DNA of 64,000 bases, taken from assembly GCF_000953715.1 (NCBI RefSeq), contig NZ_LN824141.1:928676-992675 (forward strand), read 5' to 3'. Below, one piece after another: positions 42,219 to 51,962 of this stretch. Within the stretch, counting starts at the first letter, position 1; each line of letters begins with the position of its first letter. A program made the translations under genes and the position numbers. The notes below the pieces were generated by a model that worked only from the letters and a program-made list of their open reading frames with translations, had not been told where the DNA came from and made no database searches. Origin of the DNA: Defluviitoga tunisiensis (GTDB lineage Bacteria > Thermotogota > Thermotogae > Petrotogales > Petrotogaceae).

Positions 42219-42288
42219 TTCTATCTCTTCGCGCCAAAGAGATAGAAAAAATCATTTCAATGGCGTAATAATATTTTAGGAGGCCATT
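42219..42288 (+). promoter_or_regulatory. Riboswitch expression platform, probably translational
   Basis: Hairpin TTCTATCTCT (42219-42228) with AGAGATAGAA (42238-42247), loop containing CGCCA (42232-42236), which can pair with TGGCG (42261-42265). Alternatively AATGGC (42259-42264) pairs with GCCATT (42283-42288) around the ribosome site AGGAGG. There is no U tract, so control of translation is more likely than termination. Confidence 0.5.
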
Positions 42289-42291
42289 ATC

Positions 42292-43182
42292 ATGAAAAAA
42301 GGTATAAAAAAGTACGTAGTGTTACTATTGTTAACTGTTTTATCAGTTCTAACTTTTGCTCAACTTGCTTTAGTCGACGATCTAGGAAGGTTTGTCAAGT
42401 TTGATTCTCAAGTTCAAAGAGTTGTAAGTGCGGCACCTTTAGTATCTGACTATATTAAGTACTTAGGATTAGAAGAGAAAGTTGTTGGAGTAACAGACTG
42501 GGACACAAGTATTGAAAGTGAAAAAATAGGTGACATGTTCCCTTTGAATATCGAAAAAATAATTTCATTAAATCCCGACCTAGTGTTCTTAAGTGGAGGT
42601 TTTCAGGAACCTGAAATTGAAAGATTACAACGCTATAATATCAAATCATTTGTAATTAATCCAGTTGGTTTTAATGATATATATAAAACAATTACAATAA
42701 TCGGATCGATATTAGGTGAGCCAGAAAGGGCGGTAGAAATATCTAATAAATTCAGACAGCAATACTTAGGAATAGCCAAAAACGCCTTTTTATGGACTAA
42801 AAAACCAACTGTTTTGTACTTAATGGTACAAAATAACGTAGGAGAAATGTGGACAGCCGGTACGGGATCTTACATCAACGAGCTAATAGCCTATGCAGGC
42901 GGATTAAATTTAGCAGCGCCTTATTCTGGAAACAACGGCTTTTTCCAGATAGGCCCCGAATTTGTAGTTGCTCAAAATCCGGATATAATCATAGTTGATG
43001 CTTATTTTGAAGGTGATGAAACAGCTAAAAACACATTATTAAACGCCCCACAGTTAAAGAACGTAAAGGCTATAAAAAATGGAAAAATAGTCACGGTAGA
43101 TGGAAATAAAATGTCTCAAGCTTCACCTTCTATTATAGATGTATTATCTCAATTAAATCAATATTTTGGTGATAATAGATGA
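42292..43182 (+). CDS. btuF: Vitamin B12 ABC transporter, substrate-binding protein
   Basis: 296 residues; AGGAGG before ATG. Signal peptide 1-23 (LLLLTVLSVLTFA). Helical-backbone metal/B12 binding fold: DDLGRFVKFDSQVQRVV, then SLNPDLVFLSGG and QNPDIIIVDAYFEGDE. The role as B12 binder rests on the riboswitch upstream, since siderophore binders have the same fold. It captures cobalamin outside the membrane for BtuCD. Confidence 0.92.
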   Translation: MKKGIKKYVVLLLLTVLSVLTFAQLALVDDLGRFVKFDSQVQRVVSAAPLVSDYIKYLGLEEKVVGVTDWDTSIESEKIGDMFPLNIEKIISLNPDLVFLSGGFQEPEIERLQRYNIKSFVINPVGFNDIYKTITIIGSILGEPERAVEISNKFRQQYLGIAKNAFLWTKKPTVLYLMVQNNVGEMWTAGTGSYINELIAYAGGLNLAAPYSGNNGFFQIGPEFVVAQNPDIIIVDAYFEGDETAKNTLLNAPQLKNVKAIKNGKIVTVDGNKMSQASPSIIDVLSQLNQYFGDNR

Positions 43183-44192
43183 AATCAACACAAAAACAAG
43201 GGGGGCAACTACCCCTTGTTTTATTTTTAGTGTTTATCAGTTTTGTTCTAATAATTGTTTTTACTTCTTTTGGGAGTGTAAAAATTGATGCAAAAGATGT
43301 TTTCTTGTCTCTAATAGGAAAGCAAGAAAATGAAATCTATAAAAATTTAATTGTAAATATAAGGCTGCCTAGAGTAATCGGTACATTTATAGTAGGAGCA
43401 ATACTTGCTGTTTCTGGTAATGTACTACAACTTTTGGTTCAAAATCCTTTAGCAGATCCATATATGCTTGGAATTTCTTCAGGAGCTAGCTTTGGTGCTG
43501 TATTGTACACGGCATTAAACAGTATATATGGATTTACATTGTTTCTTGGTTTAGAAGGATTTTCTTTTTTGTTTGCGGTACTATCTACTTTTATAGTATT
43601 ATTGATAGCTCGCCAGGGAAAAAGACTTCCAATACTCTCGTTAATATTAAGTGGTGTAATAGTCAGCTTTTTATTTAATTCTTTCACAACACTTTTCACA
43701 GTTATGTATTGGAAAAATCTCATTCACGTTAACTTATGGCTTATGGGAAGTACAGGAAACCTTGCGTGGAATTCAAATTTAAAACTACTAACAATACTAC
43801 TAGTGCAGTTTTTTATTGCATTATTATTTTCAAAAGAATTAAATGTGTTAGCTATGGGAGAAGAGATGGCAGTTTATTCAGGACTCAATCCAGAAAGTGT
43901 AAAAATGTTATTAATATTAACAACGGTTTTAGCAGTATCATTTACTGTTTCACAAGTAGGAATTATAGGATTTGTAGGCCTTATAATCCCACACATAGTT
44001 AGGATGATTAAAGGACCGTACTCTTTTATCTCAAACCTCTACTCCGTATTTTTTGGAGGAATATTTTTAATGTTTGCAGATTTTATAGCTAGAACATTAT
44101 TTGCTCCAACAGAGTTACCCATAGGGGTAGTCACTTCTATTGTGGGTGCACCAATTTTCATCTATGTTATGAGGAGAAAAGAAAGATTATGA
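43179..44192 (+). CDS. btuC: Vitamin B12 ABC transporter permease (FecCD family)
   Basis: 337 residues with about ten membrane helices. Family motifs: NIRLPRVIGTFIVGAILAVSG, QNPLADPYMLGISSGASFGA, and GFVGLIIPHIVRMIKGPY near the ATPase contact. It overlaps btuF by 4 bp (ATGA) and btuD by 4 bp, so translation is coupled. Confidence 0.94.
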   Translation: MKSTQKQGGQLPLVLFLVFISFVLIIVFTSFGSVKIDAKDVFLSLIGKQENEIYKNLIVNIRLPRVIGTFIVGAILAVSGNVLQLLVQNPLADPYMLGISSGASFGAVLYTALNSIYGFTLFLGLEGFSFLFAVLSTFIVLLIARQGKRLPILSLILSGVIVSFLFNSFTTLFTVMYWKNLIHVNLWLMGSTGNLAWNSNLKLLTILLVQFFIALLFSKELNVLAMGEEMAVYSGLNPESVKMLLILTTVLAVSFTVSQVGIIGFVGLIIPHIVRMIKGPYSFISNLYSVFFGGIFLMFADFIARTLFAPTELPIGVVTSIVGAPIFIYVMRRKERL

Positions 44193-44959
44193 TAGATATT
44201 GACAAACTACAATTTACTTACAATAATGGTTTTAACTTATATATAAAAAAGTTAGACATAAAAAAAGGAGACATAGTCTCAATAATAGGACCTAACGGAG
44301 CAGGAAAAAGCACATTAATAAAAATAATTAGCAAAATAATAAAAAATTATACAGGTAAGATAATGATAGAAAACAAAGAACTTAGCAATTATTCGTATAA
44401 GGAATTATCAAGAAAAATAGCAATAGTTCCACAAGAATTTAATACAACCTTTGAATATGATGTTGAAAGTGTGATTTCAACAGCACGACTTCCGTATTCC
44501 AGAAGATTTAGTTTTTTTGAAACACAAGAAGACAAAAAGATAATCAACGAAGTACTTGAATTAGTAGGACTTGTTAAATACAAAAACAAACCTTTTTCCC
44601 AACTATCTGGAGGAGAAAAACAGAAGGTAATGATAGCAAGAGCATTTGCTCAAAAAACCCCAATATTACTACTTGATGAATTCTCTTCACACTTAGACCC
44701 TGGCTACACACAAAACTTATTAAAACTTGTAAAATCAATGGCAGAAAAAGAAGGGAAAACAGTGTTAGCAGTGTTTCATGACATAAACAGCGCAGCAATA
44801 TTTTCGGATAAGATCGTAGTTATGAAAGATGGAGAGATTAAATATCAAGGAACACCAAAAGAAATTTTCAAAGAAACACTAATGAAAGAAATTTTTGATA
44901 TAGAAGTCTATATTATAGAACATCCAATAAAAAAAATACCCCAAATACTATATAAATAA
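44189..44959 (+). CDS. btuD: Vitamin B12 ABC transporter ATPase
   Basis: 256 residues. Walker A GPNGAGKST, signature LSGGEKQKVMIARAF, Walker B ILLLDEFSSHLD, H-loop FHDINSA. All catalytic residues are present. It is the third gene of the riboswitch-controlled operon. Confidence 0.94.
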   Translation: MIDIDKLQFTYNNGFNLYIKKLDIKKGDIVSIIGPNGAGKSTLIKIISKIIKNYTGKIMIENKELSNYSYKELSRKIAIVPQEFNTTFEYDVESVISTARLPYSRRFSFFETQEDKKIINEVLELVGLVKYKNKPFSQLSGGEKQKVMIARAFAQKTPILLLDEFSSHLDPGYTQNLLKLVKSMAEKEGKTVLAVFHDINSAAIFSDKIVVMKDGEIKYQGTPKEIFKETLMKEIFDIEVYIIEHPIKKIPQILYK

Positions 44960-44969
44960 ACTAATATAA

Positions 44970-45400
44970 ACCAGCGTTGATTATTAGTTGTAGAGACGTG
45001 CTATACGCGCGTCTCGTTTTATTATATTTAGCGTTGATTATTAGTAGTAGAGACGTGCTACACGTGCGTCTCCTGAATTTGATGTTAAACCATGAGACGC
45101 CCATATAGGTCGTCTCTACAAAAATCACAAATAATTTTAAATTAATGATTTGAATTTGATAACAATAAATTATATTTAGCGTTGATTATTAGTAGTAGAG
45201 ACGTGCTACACGCGCGTCTCCTAAATTTGATGTTAAACCATGAGACGCCCATGTAGGTCGTCTCTACAAAAATCATAAATAATTTTAACTACGAATAAAC
45301 CTAGAGACGCCCATATAGGTCGTCTCTACAAAAAATCATAAAAAATTTAACTACGAATAAACCATGAGACGCCCATATAGGTCGTCTCTACAAAAATCAT
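44970..45400. repeat. Family B repeat cluster, seven hairpins
   Basis: B2 hairpins start at 44993, 45050 and 45198; B1 hairpins start at 45094, 45242, 45304 and 45366. A composite of about 150 bp (agcgttgattattagtag + B2, then gttaaaccat + B1) occurs twice. It occupies the whole space between the convergent btuD and chemoreceptor genes. Confidence 0.92.
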
Positions 45401-45408
45401 AAATAATT

Positions 45409-47598
45409 TTATATTTTAAATATTTCGAATTGATTTTTAAGTTCAGTAGCAAGTATTGTGAGTTCTTGAATGTTTTTACTTATTTCAGAGGTTTGTTTAT
45501 CTTGTTCTTCTATATCTTTAGCAATTTTGTTGATTCTTTCTGATATATTTGAAACAGAGGTTGAAGCTTTATCCATTGCTTGGGCTATTTCATTAGTTAT
45601 TTTGGCTTGTTGATCAAAACTGACTGTTATTTCATTAATACTTTCGTTGATTCCTTGAACGTTTTCTAATATGTTATTGAAATGTTCTAAGATAGAAGCG
45701 GTTTTTTCTGATGTTTCTTTTACAGTATCATAGGTTTCGTCTGTTGAATTGCTTGCTTCTTGTGTATATTTTCTTATGGTTTCAAGTATTTTAGATATTT
45801 TTTCTGTAGAATTTCTGCTTTCTTCAGCAAGTTTTCTTATTTCATCTGCTACTACTGCAAAACCTCTTCCGGCTTCTCCTGCTCTAGCTGCTTCTATTGC
45901 AGCGTTTAGGGCTAATAAATTGGTTTGGTCAGTAATAGCGTTTATTGTTTCTACTATATTTCCAACATCTAGCGCATTTTTTGATAGTGCTTTTACTATT
46001 TCTGAGGTATCTTTAGTTTTATCTACAGATTTTTTTAGGGTATCCCTCATTTCATCTATTTTCTTCCTGCCTTGTTGGGCGTCTTTTGCTAGTTTTTGAG
46101 AGTTTTGTAGTAAGATGTTTAAATCGCCTAGGACCTTTTCAGAGGTTGCGCTAACTTGTTCAATTCCTGCTGATACTTCTTCTAGTGATACAGCGGTATC
46201 TTCTGTTTCTTTGTTGGTTTTTTGTGTTTCAAGGGTTAAGGCTTTTGAATTTTCTTCGAGTACTGTAAAAAAACTTTTTAGTTCATTTGATAGATTTTGT
46301 ATCTTTTTTGAGAATGTCATTATATTTTCTATGGAATTTTTTAATGATAGTGACATTTCGTTGAGTGCCTTAGACATTTCGCCTATTTCATCATCGCTTT
46401 CAATCTCAAAACTTGTTGTTAGATCACCTTTTGCAAAGTTTTGTATTTTATTTGTTATTTGTTTAATGGGTTTTACAGTGGCCCTTGAGAAGGCTATTGA
46501 ACTAATTATAACTGCAATTGTTATTAATCCGAAGATAAGTATGGTGATTTTGGAGAATGAGTTAATTTGTTCTTTTATGTTTGTATATTTAGTTTCTCCT
46601 ATCATTGCCCAGTTGATTTCTTTATATTTAAAGGGTTGATAGACTGCTAGAACGGATTCTCCTGTGTAATCTGTGCTTTTTATCCAACCTTCTTCCCCAT
46701 TTAGCGCTTTTATTACCTGTGCTGTTTCAACTTTTTGGGTTAGTATTGTTGGTGTATCGGAGTATATTGAATTACTTCTCATTAATAGGTCTTCGCCAAC
46801 AACATACATTTGAGTTAGTTCGTTCATGCCAGTTGTATCTTGCATGATTTTATCAATTTGTTCAATTGAGATTTCAAATATGAGATATCCCATTGGGTAG
46901 CCAATTGCATTTAGCATAGCTTTGCCTGCAAACGCTTCGGGTTTACCGGTTGGGGGGTATTCAGCAAAGTCGACAAATTTTACGGTTGTATCTTCGGATT
47001 GTGTTAGTGAATTGAAGAGTTGATTCAGATTTGTTTCTGAAAGGTCTTGAATTACGTTACAGCCTATATCGTTATTTTTTGATGTAGTGTATATTATGTC
47101 ACCGTTTGTAGTAATGAAGAGAATATCGTCGTACTCTTTTTCTTTTAGAAGAATATTTAGTTCGGGGTGTACTTTTTCATGTTGGGCACCGTATTCTCTT
47201 ACTATTGAGTACGATTCGATGAGTTCAAAATTTTTTATGTCTAGTAACGAGTTTAGTTCATTCCTATTTTCAAAAGGGTTATTTGTGATGTACATGTCTT
47301 GAAGATATTGTTTTGCATTATTTGAGTATCTTTTGTTTATATTATTGAATTGGAAAAGAAGTAGGTTTAGATTGTTGCTTAAGTCTGGCCTATTTGAAAT
47401 TATATTTAGATCTTTTTCAATATTATTAAAGAAATTCTCAAAATATTGTTTCTTTAATTCTGAAGAAATTATCAGTTTTTCTGCGCTGTTGTCGACTATG
47501 TAGTTGGTAATGGAATATAGTATGATTATTAAGAATGCTATAAAACCAGCGACAAAGAGAATTACATTTCTAGAGACTAACTTTCCTTGAATTTTCAA
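45409..47598 (-). CDS. Methyl-accepting chemotaxis protein
   Basis: 729 residues; TTG start with GGGAGG 8 nt upstream. Membrane helix at about 11-33, periplasmic double-Cache-type sensor to about 340 ([37 protein letters not shown]), second helix about 350-372, HAMP ([18 protein letters not shown]), then the long signalling coiled coil. The hairpin tip [20 protein letters not shown] binds CheA/CheW. The ligand is unknown. No che genes are nearby. Confidence 0.95.
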   Translation of the reverse strand: MKIQGKLVSRNVILFVAGFIAFLIIILYSITNYIVDNSAEKLIISSELKKQYFENFFNNIEKDLNIISNRPDLSNNLNLLLFQFNNINKRYSNNAKQYLQDMYITNNPFENRNELNSLLDIKNFELIESYSIVREYGAQHEKVHPELNILLKEKEYDDILFITTNGDIIYTTSKNNDIGCNVIQDLSETNLNQLFNSLTQSEDTTVKFVDFAEYPPTGKPEAFAGKAMLNAIGYPMGYLIFEISIEQIDKIMQDTTGMNELTQMYVVGEDLLMRSNSIYSDTPTILTQKVETAQVIKALNGEEGWIKSTDYTGESVLAVYQPFKYKEINWAMIGETKYTNIKEQINSFSKITILIFGLITIAVIISSIAFSRATVKPIKQITNKIQNFAKGDLTTSFEIESDDEIGEMSKALNEMSLSLKNSIENIMTFSKKIQNLSNELKSFFTVLEENSKALTLETQKTNKETEDTAVSLEEVSAGIEQVSATSEKVLGDLNILLQNSQKLAKDAQQGRKKIDEMRDTLKKSVDKTKDTSEIVKALSKNALDVGNIVETINAITDQTNLLALNAAIEAARAGEAGRGFAVVADEIRKLAEESRNSTEKISKILETIRKYTQEASNSTDETYDTVKETSEKTASILEHFNNILENVQGINESINEITVSFDQQAKITNEIAQAMDKASTSVSNISERINKIAKDIEEQDKQTSEISKNIQELTILATELKNQFEIFKI

Positions 47599-47785
47599 AG
47601 AGGATACCTCCCTTAGTATTTTGGAATTGTTCGGAGAAATAATCCTATATAAGCATAGAGGCAGATGCTTTGTAATCTTTTTTACAATATTGAGCTTATG
47701 AGGGATGAATCTGTTATTTGGGTAAGCTGTAATTTTACTGTTTATTTAAGATATTATAACAAATTTTTGTTTGTTAAGTCTATAG

Positions 47786-48045
47786 GTATTCTTTTTAATA
47801 CTTGGTAGTAAGGGGAAGAGAAGGGCTCCGCCCTGGACCCATTTATAAAAGCGCTATTTTTGAAATCTTTATTTTGATAGTTATTCTTTTTAATACTTGC
47901 TAGCATGGCGAGGAGAGGGCTCCGCCCTGGACCCATTTATAAAAGCGCTATTTTTGAAATCTTTATTTTGATATTTATTCTTTTTAATACTTGCTAGTAT
48001 GGCGAGGATAAGGGCTCCGCCCTGGACCCATTTATAAACACTACC
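47786..48045 (-). repeat. Family A repeats, three tandem copies (5-7)
   Basis: Cores AGGGCTCCGCCCTGGACCC at 47822-47840, 47916-47934 and 48011-48029. The unit of about 95 bp (tattctttttaatacttg ... atttataaaagcgc) is tandemly repeated with very few changes. In plus-oriented copies the core reads GGGTCCAGGGCGGAGCCCT. Confidence 0.9.
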
Positions 48046-48093
48046 TAATATTCAATTATTAATAATTTAGTTTGAGAAAAATTAATTTATGTA

Positions 48094-48133
48094 TTGACTT
48101 TTTTTCTGTTTTGTGTTATAGTTAACTATAACA
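48094..48133 (+). promoter_or_regulatory. Promoter with perfect 20-bp palindromic operator
   Basis: TTGACT (48094-48099), 17 bp, TATAGT (48117-48122), preceded by an extended -10 TG. TGTTATAGTTAACTATAACA (48114-48133) is a perfect inverted repeat covering the -10 box. The likely ligand is the GntR/YtrA-type regulator encoded in the same operon. Confidence 0.8.
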
Positions 48134-48159
48134 ATTAGACATGTGAGGTGAGTTAATAA

Positions 48160-49101
48160 GTGAAAAGAGTTGAGTACTTGTTAAAATTAGTTTTTGCGTT
48201 GGTTTTAGGTGTTCTGGCTTTGTTTGCACCTTCAGTTTTTTTAAAAGCTATTTTATCTATTGTTGCTTTAATTCTTTTAGCAACGAATATGAGAAATTAC
48301 AAGATTTTATTTTTAATTTTATCAATTGTTCTTTTTATAGTCCCTGCTAGTTTCTTTTCTAACTATATTAGCAATAGATCTTTTTGGCGATGGATTAATA
48401 GTGATAATTTTTTTCAGAGTTCAAACAATGGTGAAACTTTAAAACCCGATACATATATTGATGCTGCAGATAATTTGATAATATCGGGTCCGGGTTTTAG
48501 GATTTTATTTGATGAAACTTCAGATAAGATTTATATTCCTCATGAGATTAAGCAAAGTCGTAGTGGAGATACGTTGAGCTTAAGTTCAAATTCTGTAAAT
48601 AAAAGTGCTTTTATTGAAGTAGGGACAAAAAGTCCATATAATAGTATAAGAATTGAAGCATCAGGTTTGTCTATTAGTGGGAATCTTACTGTTAAGGATA
48701 TGAATATACAGACTTTGGGTCTTAGTTCTTATGTTGATCTTCAGGCTACTAATTTTATTGTTAATTGTGCAGGGTTAGATTTAGGTGGCGAGTTATCTGT
48801 CGATAATATTGAAATTAATGCAACAGGTGTTAGCTGGAAAGGGACAGTTGATGCCCAGAAAGTTAAGGTTCAAGGTATAGGTATGGATATTAATTTGTTA
48901 GTTAAGAGAGCAGAAGATATTGTTATTCAAGCAACTGCATTGAATGGATCTCTTAAATATTTAGATGAGTGGGCAGGTACTAGAAACATGTCAATTTATG
49001 TAACTCATGGTAATTTTACTTTAATTGAACCGTCTGATAACGAAGGTTCTTTGGAACTCAATATTAGCGGTATGATAAACGTTGATCGTAAAAAATATTG
49101 A
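48160..49101 (+). CDS. Membrane-anchored repeat protein, paralogue 1
   Basis: 313 residues; GTG start with GAGGTGAG upstream. Three hydrophobic helices (about 8-70), then an extracytoplasmic domain beginning LKPDTYIDAADNLIISG. The domain shows short repeats about every 20 residues (EASGLSI, QTLGLSS, NCAGLDL, NATGVSW, QGIGMDI, QATALNG), as expected of a beta-solenoid; it recalls DUF4097-type adhesin-like domains. Function unknown. It is the first gene of the GntR-ABC operon, which ends with its paralogue (50926). Confidence 0.65.
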   Translation: MKRVEYLLKLVFALVLGVLALFAPSVFLKAILSIVALILLATNMRNYKILFLILSIVLFIVPASFFSNYISNRSFWRWINSDNFFQSSNNGETLKPDTYIDAADNLIISGPGFRILFDETSDKIYIPHEIKQSRSGDTLSLSSNSVNKSAFIEVGTKSPYNSIRIEASGLSISGNLTVKDMNIQTLGLSSYVDLQATNFIVNCAGLDLGGELSVDNIEINATGVSWKGTVDAQKVKVQGIGMDINLLVKRAEDIVIQATALNGSLKYLDEWAGTRNMSIYVTHGNFTLIEPSDNEGSLELNISGMINVDRKKY

Positions 49102-49116
49102 GAGGAAGTTGTATAT

Positions 49117-49485
49117 ATGTTTTATGAAGTTGACAAACACAGTGGAATTCCGTCTTACATTCAAATAATGAATCAGATTAAGAAGGAGATTATTATAGGT
49201 AATCTTAAGAAAGGCGATAGTTTGCCGCCTGTTAGAGAGCTTAGTAAAATTTTCAATGTTAATGTAAATACTATCTTGAGAGCCTTGGAAAGGTTAGAAT
49301 TTGAAGGTTATTTAGAGGCTCAACACGGAGTTGGATATTTTGTGCGTACAGATATGGATTTGAAGAATAGTGTTTTTAATGAAGTGAGTAGTTTTGTTGA
49401 AAAGATGAAAAAAGAAAATATAGATCTTGAGACTATCAAATTACTTTTAGAGGAGGTTTGGAGGAATGAACAATTTTCTGAATAA
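49117..49485 (+). CDS. GntR family transcriptional regulator, YtrA type
   Basis: 122 residues. Winged helix with IPSYIQIMNQIKKEIIIGNL, then KGDSLPPVRELSKIFNVNVN and TILRALERLEFEGYLEAQHG; a short helical tail instead of a ligand domain, as in YtrA. It likely represses the promoter at 48094. Such regulators usually control an adjacent ABC exporter in response to cell-envelope stress. It overlaps the next gene by 20 bp. Confidence 0.9.
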   Translation: MFYEVDKHSGIPSYIQIMNQIKKEIIIGNLKKGDSLPPVRELSKIFNVNVNTILRALERLEFEGYLEAQHGVGYFVRTDMDLKNSVFNEVSSFVEKMKKENIDLETIKLLLEEVWRNEQFSE

Positions 49486-50056
49486 GTTAGAGGTATTTAT
49501 TCAAAAAGAGTTTACTGAAAAAAGTGGAAGGATATTTTTGTTCTCATTAATTTTTTTGTTTGTTATACCTCTTCATATTTCGTTTTTGACCTGGTTTTTT
49601 GTGTTTTTATTTTTAACAAATATGCTTGGAAGTGATATTAAAAATAAGAAATTTTCGCTTATAATTTCTCTTCCATATTCGTATGCGGAAGTGTTCTTTT
49701 CGTCATATATATTTTCACTTTTGATGATTTTAATTCCAGGAACTATTGGAGTAGCGTTTATTAATTTTAGTGCAGTAACAGCTTTTTTAAATATTCTTCG
49801 TGCGCTAATCTTTGCGACAGCTTATTATGGTGTTATTTTAATCTCTGTTACTTTAGGTGGAGATAATTTTGGTATTCCTTTTTTAATATTATTGGCAGAT
49901 TTGATTTTAGGCAGTTTTGGTTCTGGCTATAATGTCAATCCTTACAGGCTTATCAGCCCATATTATCAAGGAAATATATGGGGTAGCTTGATTTTTTCAT
50001 TAGTTATTTTGTCGTTATCTTTGTATTTATTTGAGAAGAGAGGTGTGAATAAATGA
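49466..50056 (+). CDS. ABC-2 type transporter membrane protein
   Basis: 196 residues with about six membrane helices and FFSSYIFSLLMILIPG as a conserved-looking segment. GGAGGA precedes the ATG. It is coupled to the ATPase by ATGA overlap, so it is the permease of that pair. Shorter than usual ABC-2 permeases; sequence resemblance is weak and the call rests mainly on context. Confidence 0.7.
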   Translation: MNNFLNKLEVFIQKEFTEKSGRIFLFSLIFLFVIPLHISFLTWFFVFLFLTNMLGSDIKNKKFSLIISLPYSYAEVFFSSYIFSLLMILIPGTIGVAFINFSAVTAFLNILRALIFATAYYGVILISVTLGGDNFGIPFLILLADLILGSFGSGYNVNPYRLISPYYQGNIWGSLIFSLVILSLSLYLFEKRGVNK

Positions 50057-50889
50057 TTATAGAAGTGAATGATTTGGTTAAGAATTTTAATTCAAAGCCT
50101 GTATTGAATAAGATTAATTTTAAGGTTGACGTTGGAGAGATATTTTCTTTAATTGGTCCTAATGGTGCGGGCAAAACTACTACGTTAAGATGTTTGTATG
50201 GCGAATTAAAGCCAGATAGTGGTAGTATAAGATTGTTTTCTGATGAGTTAAACTCGAAAATAAAAACAAAAATATCTGTAATGACTGAAGATAGATTGAC
50301 TTTCTCAAACTTTAAAGGCAGTGATTATCATAAGGTTTGGAGGATGTTGTATCCAAATTTCGACGATGAAACATTTTCAAATTTTGTGTTGCATTACAAT
50401 CTAGATATGTCTCAGAAGGTAGAGAGATATTCAATGGGTATGAAAACCTTGTTTTATATAGCGTTGACTATTTCAAGTGGTGCCGATCTGTTGTTGTTAG
50501 ATGAACCAACTCAAAATCTTGATCCTGTAATACGAGCAGAGATATTAAGTGTTTTGAGAAAGTATGCAAATGAAGCCAACAAAACAATTGTTATTTCTTC
50601 TCATGAAATATATGAACTTGAGGAAATATCAAGCTCTTTTGCAATTATTAGAGAAGGAAAGATCTTATATACTGATGATGTGGATTTGGCAAAGGAAAAA
50701 CATAGAATGATAAGAAAGGGAGAGACAATACCAAGTGGTGAGGTTGTAGCAAACTTTGAGCAAGAGGTATTGGTAAAAACTGATGAAGATATAGGAAGAT
50801 TCCCAACATTCAATGAAATAGTCTTGGCATATTTAAAGAGCTCTCAAACCTTTGACCCATTTGGGGTTAAAAAGTCATTGGAGAGTTAA
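50053..50889 (+). CDS. ABC transporter ATPase (YtrB-like exporter)
   Basis: 278 residues. Walker A GPNGAGKTT, signature YSMGMKTLF, Walker B LLLLDEPTQNLDP, H-loop SSHEIYELEE. The MGMK-type signature and the long C-terminus match exporters of the bacitracin/YtrB group. It drives the membrane protein at 49466. The substrate is unknown; an envelope or antibiotic role is suggested by the YtrA-type regulator. Confidence 0.9.
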   Translation: MIIEVNDLVKNFNSKPVLNKINFKVDVGEIFSLIGPNGAGKTTTLRCLYGELKPDSGSIRLFSDELNSKIKTKISVMTEDRLTFSNFKGSDYHKVWRMLYPNFDDETFSNFVLHYNLDMSQKVERYSMGMKTLFYIALTISSGADLLLLDEPTQNLDPVIRAEILSVLRKYANEANKTIVISSHEIYELEEISSSFAIIREGKILYTDDVDLAKEKHRMIRKGETIPSGEVVANFEQEVLVKTDEDIGRFPTFNEIVLAYLKSSQTFDPFGVKKSLES

Positions 50890-50925
50890 TTGGTAAGTTA
50901 TCATCCGAAGGGGGGTGAATAAGAT

Positions 50926-51933
50926 TTGAAAAAGAACATTTATTTGAGTAATTTTATTTTTGCTTTGGTATTAGCTGTGTTAGCTGTTTTGGTACCGCAG
51001 GTAGGCTTGAAAGCTATACTAGGAATTTGTTCAGTTTTGTTTTTTGGGTGGAATATGAAAAATCATAAATTTGCTTTTGTTATTTTGGCGTTGATCTTTT
51101 TAATAATCCCATCTGTTTCTTTTGCTATTTTGAAGAGCATGGATGTGTCATGGTCTTCACTTTGGGAAAGATGGGGTAAGAATATTTTTTCTAATCAAAA
51201 CGATTACATGGTTTTAGAACCAGATACCTATATAGATAGTGCAGAAAACGTTTATATTAAAGGGGTAAGTTTAGAAATAACTTTTGATGAAAACTCAGAT
51301 CAAATCTATATTCCTCACCAAGTACGTCAAAATAGGATTTCTAATACTTTAAACTTAACCTCTGATATTAATAATCGTCATAAGTCTATTATTGTTATAG
51401 GGACCAAAAATCCATACAATACAATTCAAATAAATTCAACGTCTTTGCGGTTAAAGGGGATTTTAAAGGCAACGTATTTTAAGACGAATACTACTAGTTT
51501 AAATATTGATGCAGATATTGAGACCTCAAATTTCTCTGTTGGTTCAACTTCTTTTCGGTTAAATCAAGAGTTAAAAGCCCACAATGTTCAAATAGATGCA
51601 ACATCAATAAATATCAATTCAGACATCTATGCCGATGATATTGAAATAGACGGAACTTCTATCAAGTGGTTTGGATATATAGATTCTAGAAATATTAGGC
51701 TCGACGGTACTTCATTAAATTTAGATATGACTGTGAATTGCAGTGAGAGTATTAATATAAATGGGACCAGCATTAATGTTCGAATAAAATATGCAGACAC
51801 ATGGAATGGTGACAGGTTCTTAAGTGTTTACGGAACTCACGGAAATTTAAAAATTTTAGAGCCTTTGTCTAATACCGGAAATTTGACTCTTAGAGCTGAG
51901 GGAAAGATAAAAGCAACAAGAGATAAATATTAA
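50926..51933 (+). CDS. Membrane-anchored repeat protein, paralogue 2
   Basis: 335 residues; TTG start after AGGGGGGTG. Paralogue of 48160: three membrane helices, then LEPDTYIDSAENVYIKG, IPHQVRQNR and a repeat series NSTSLRL, NTTSLNI, GSTSFRL, DATSINI, DGTSIKW, DGTSLNL, NGTSINV, strongly suggesting a beta-solenoid with a Thr-Ser ladder. The end KIKATRDKY parallels MINVDRKKY in paralogue 1. It is the last gene of the operon. Function unknown. Confidence 0.65.
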   Translation: MKKNIYLSNFIFALVLAVLAVLVPQVGLKAILGICSVLFFGWNMKNHKFAFVILALIFLIIPSVSFAILKSMDVSWSSLWERWGKNIFSNQNDYMVLEPDTYIDSAENVYIKGVSLEITFDENSDQIYIPHQVRQNRISNTLNLTSDINNRHKSIIVIGTKNPYNTIQINSTSLRLKGILKATYFKTNTTSLNIDADIETSNFSVGSTSFRLNQELKAHNVQIDATSININSDIYADDIEIDGTSIKWFGYIDSRNIRLDGTSLNLDMTVNCSESININGTSINVRIKYADTWNGDRFLSVYGTHGNLKILEPLSNTGNLTLRAEGKIKATRDKY

Positions 51934-51962
51934 AAATTATTAAATTATATATGGGGCAAATA

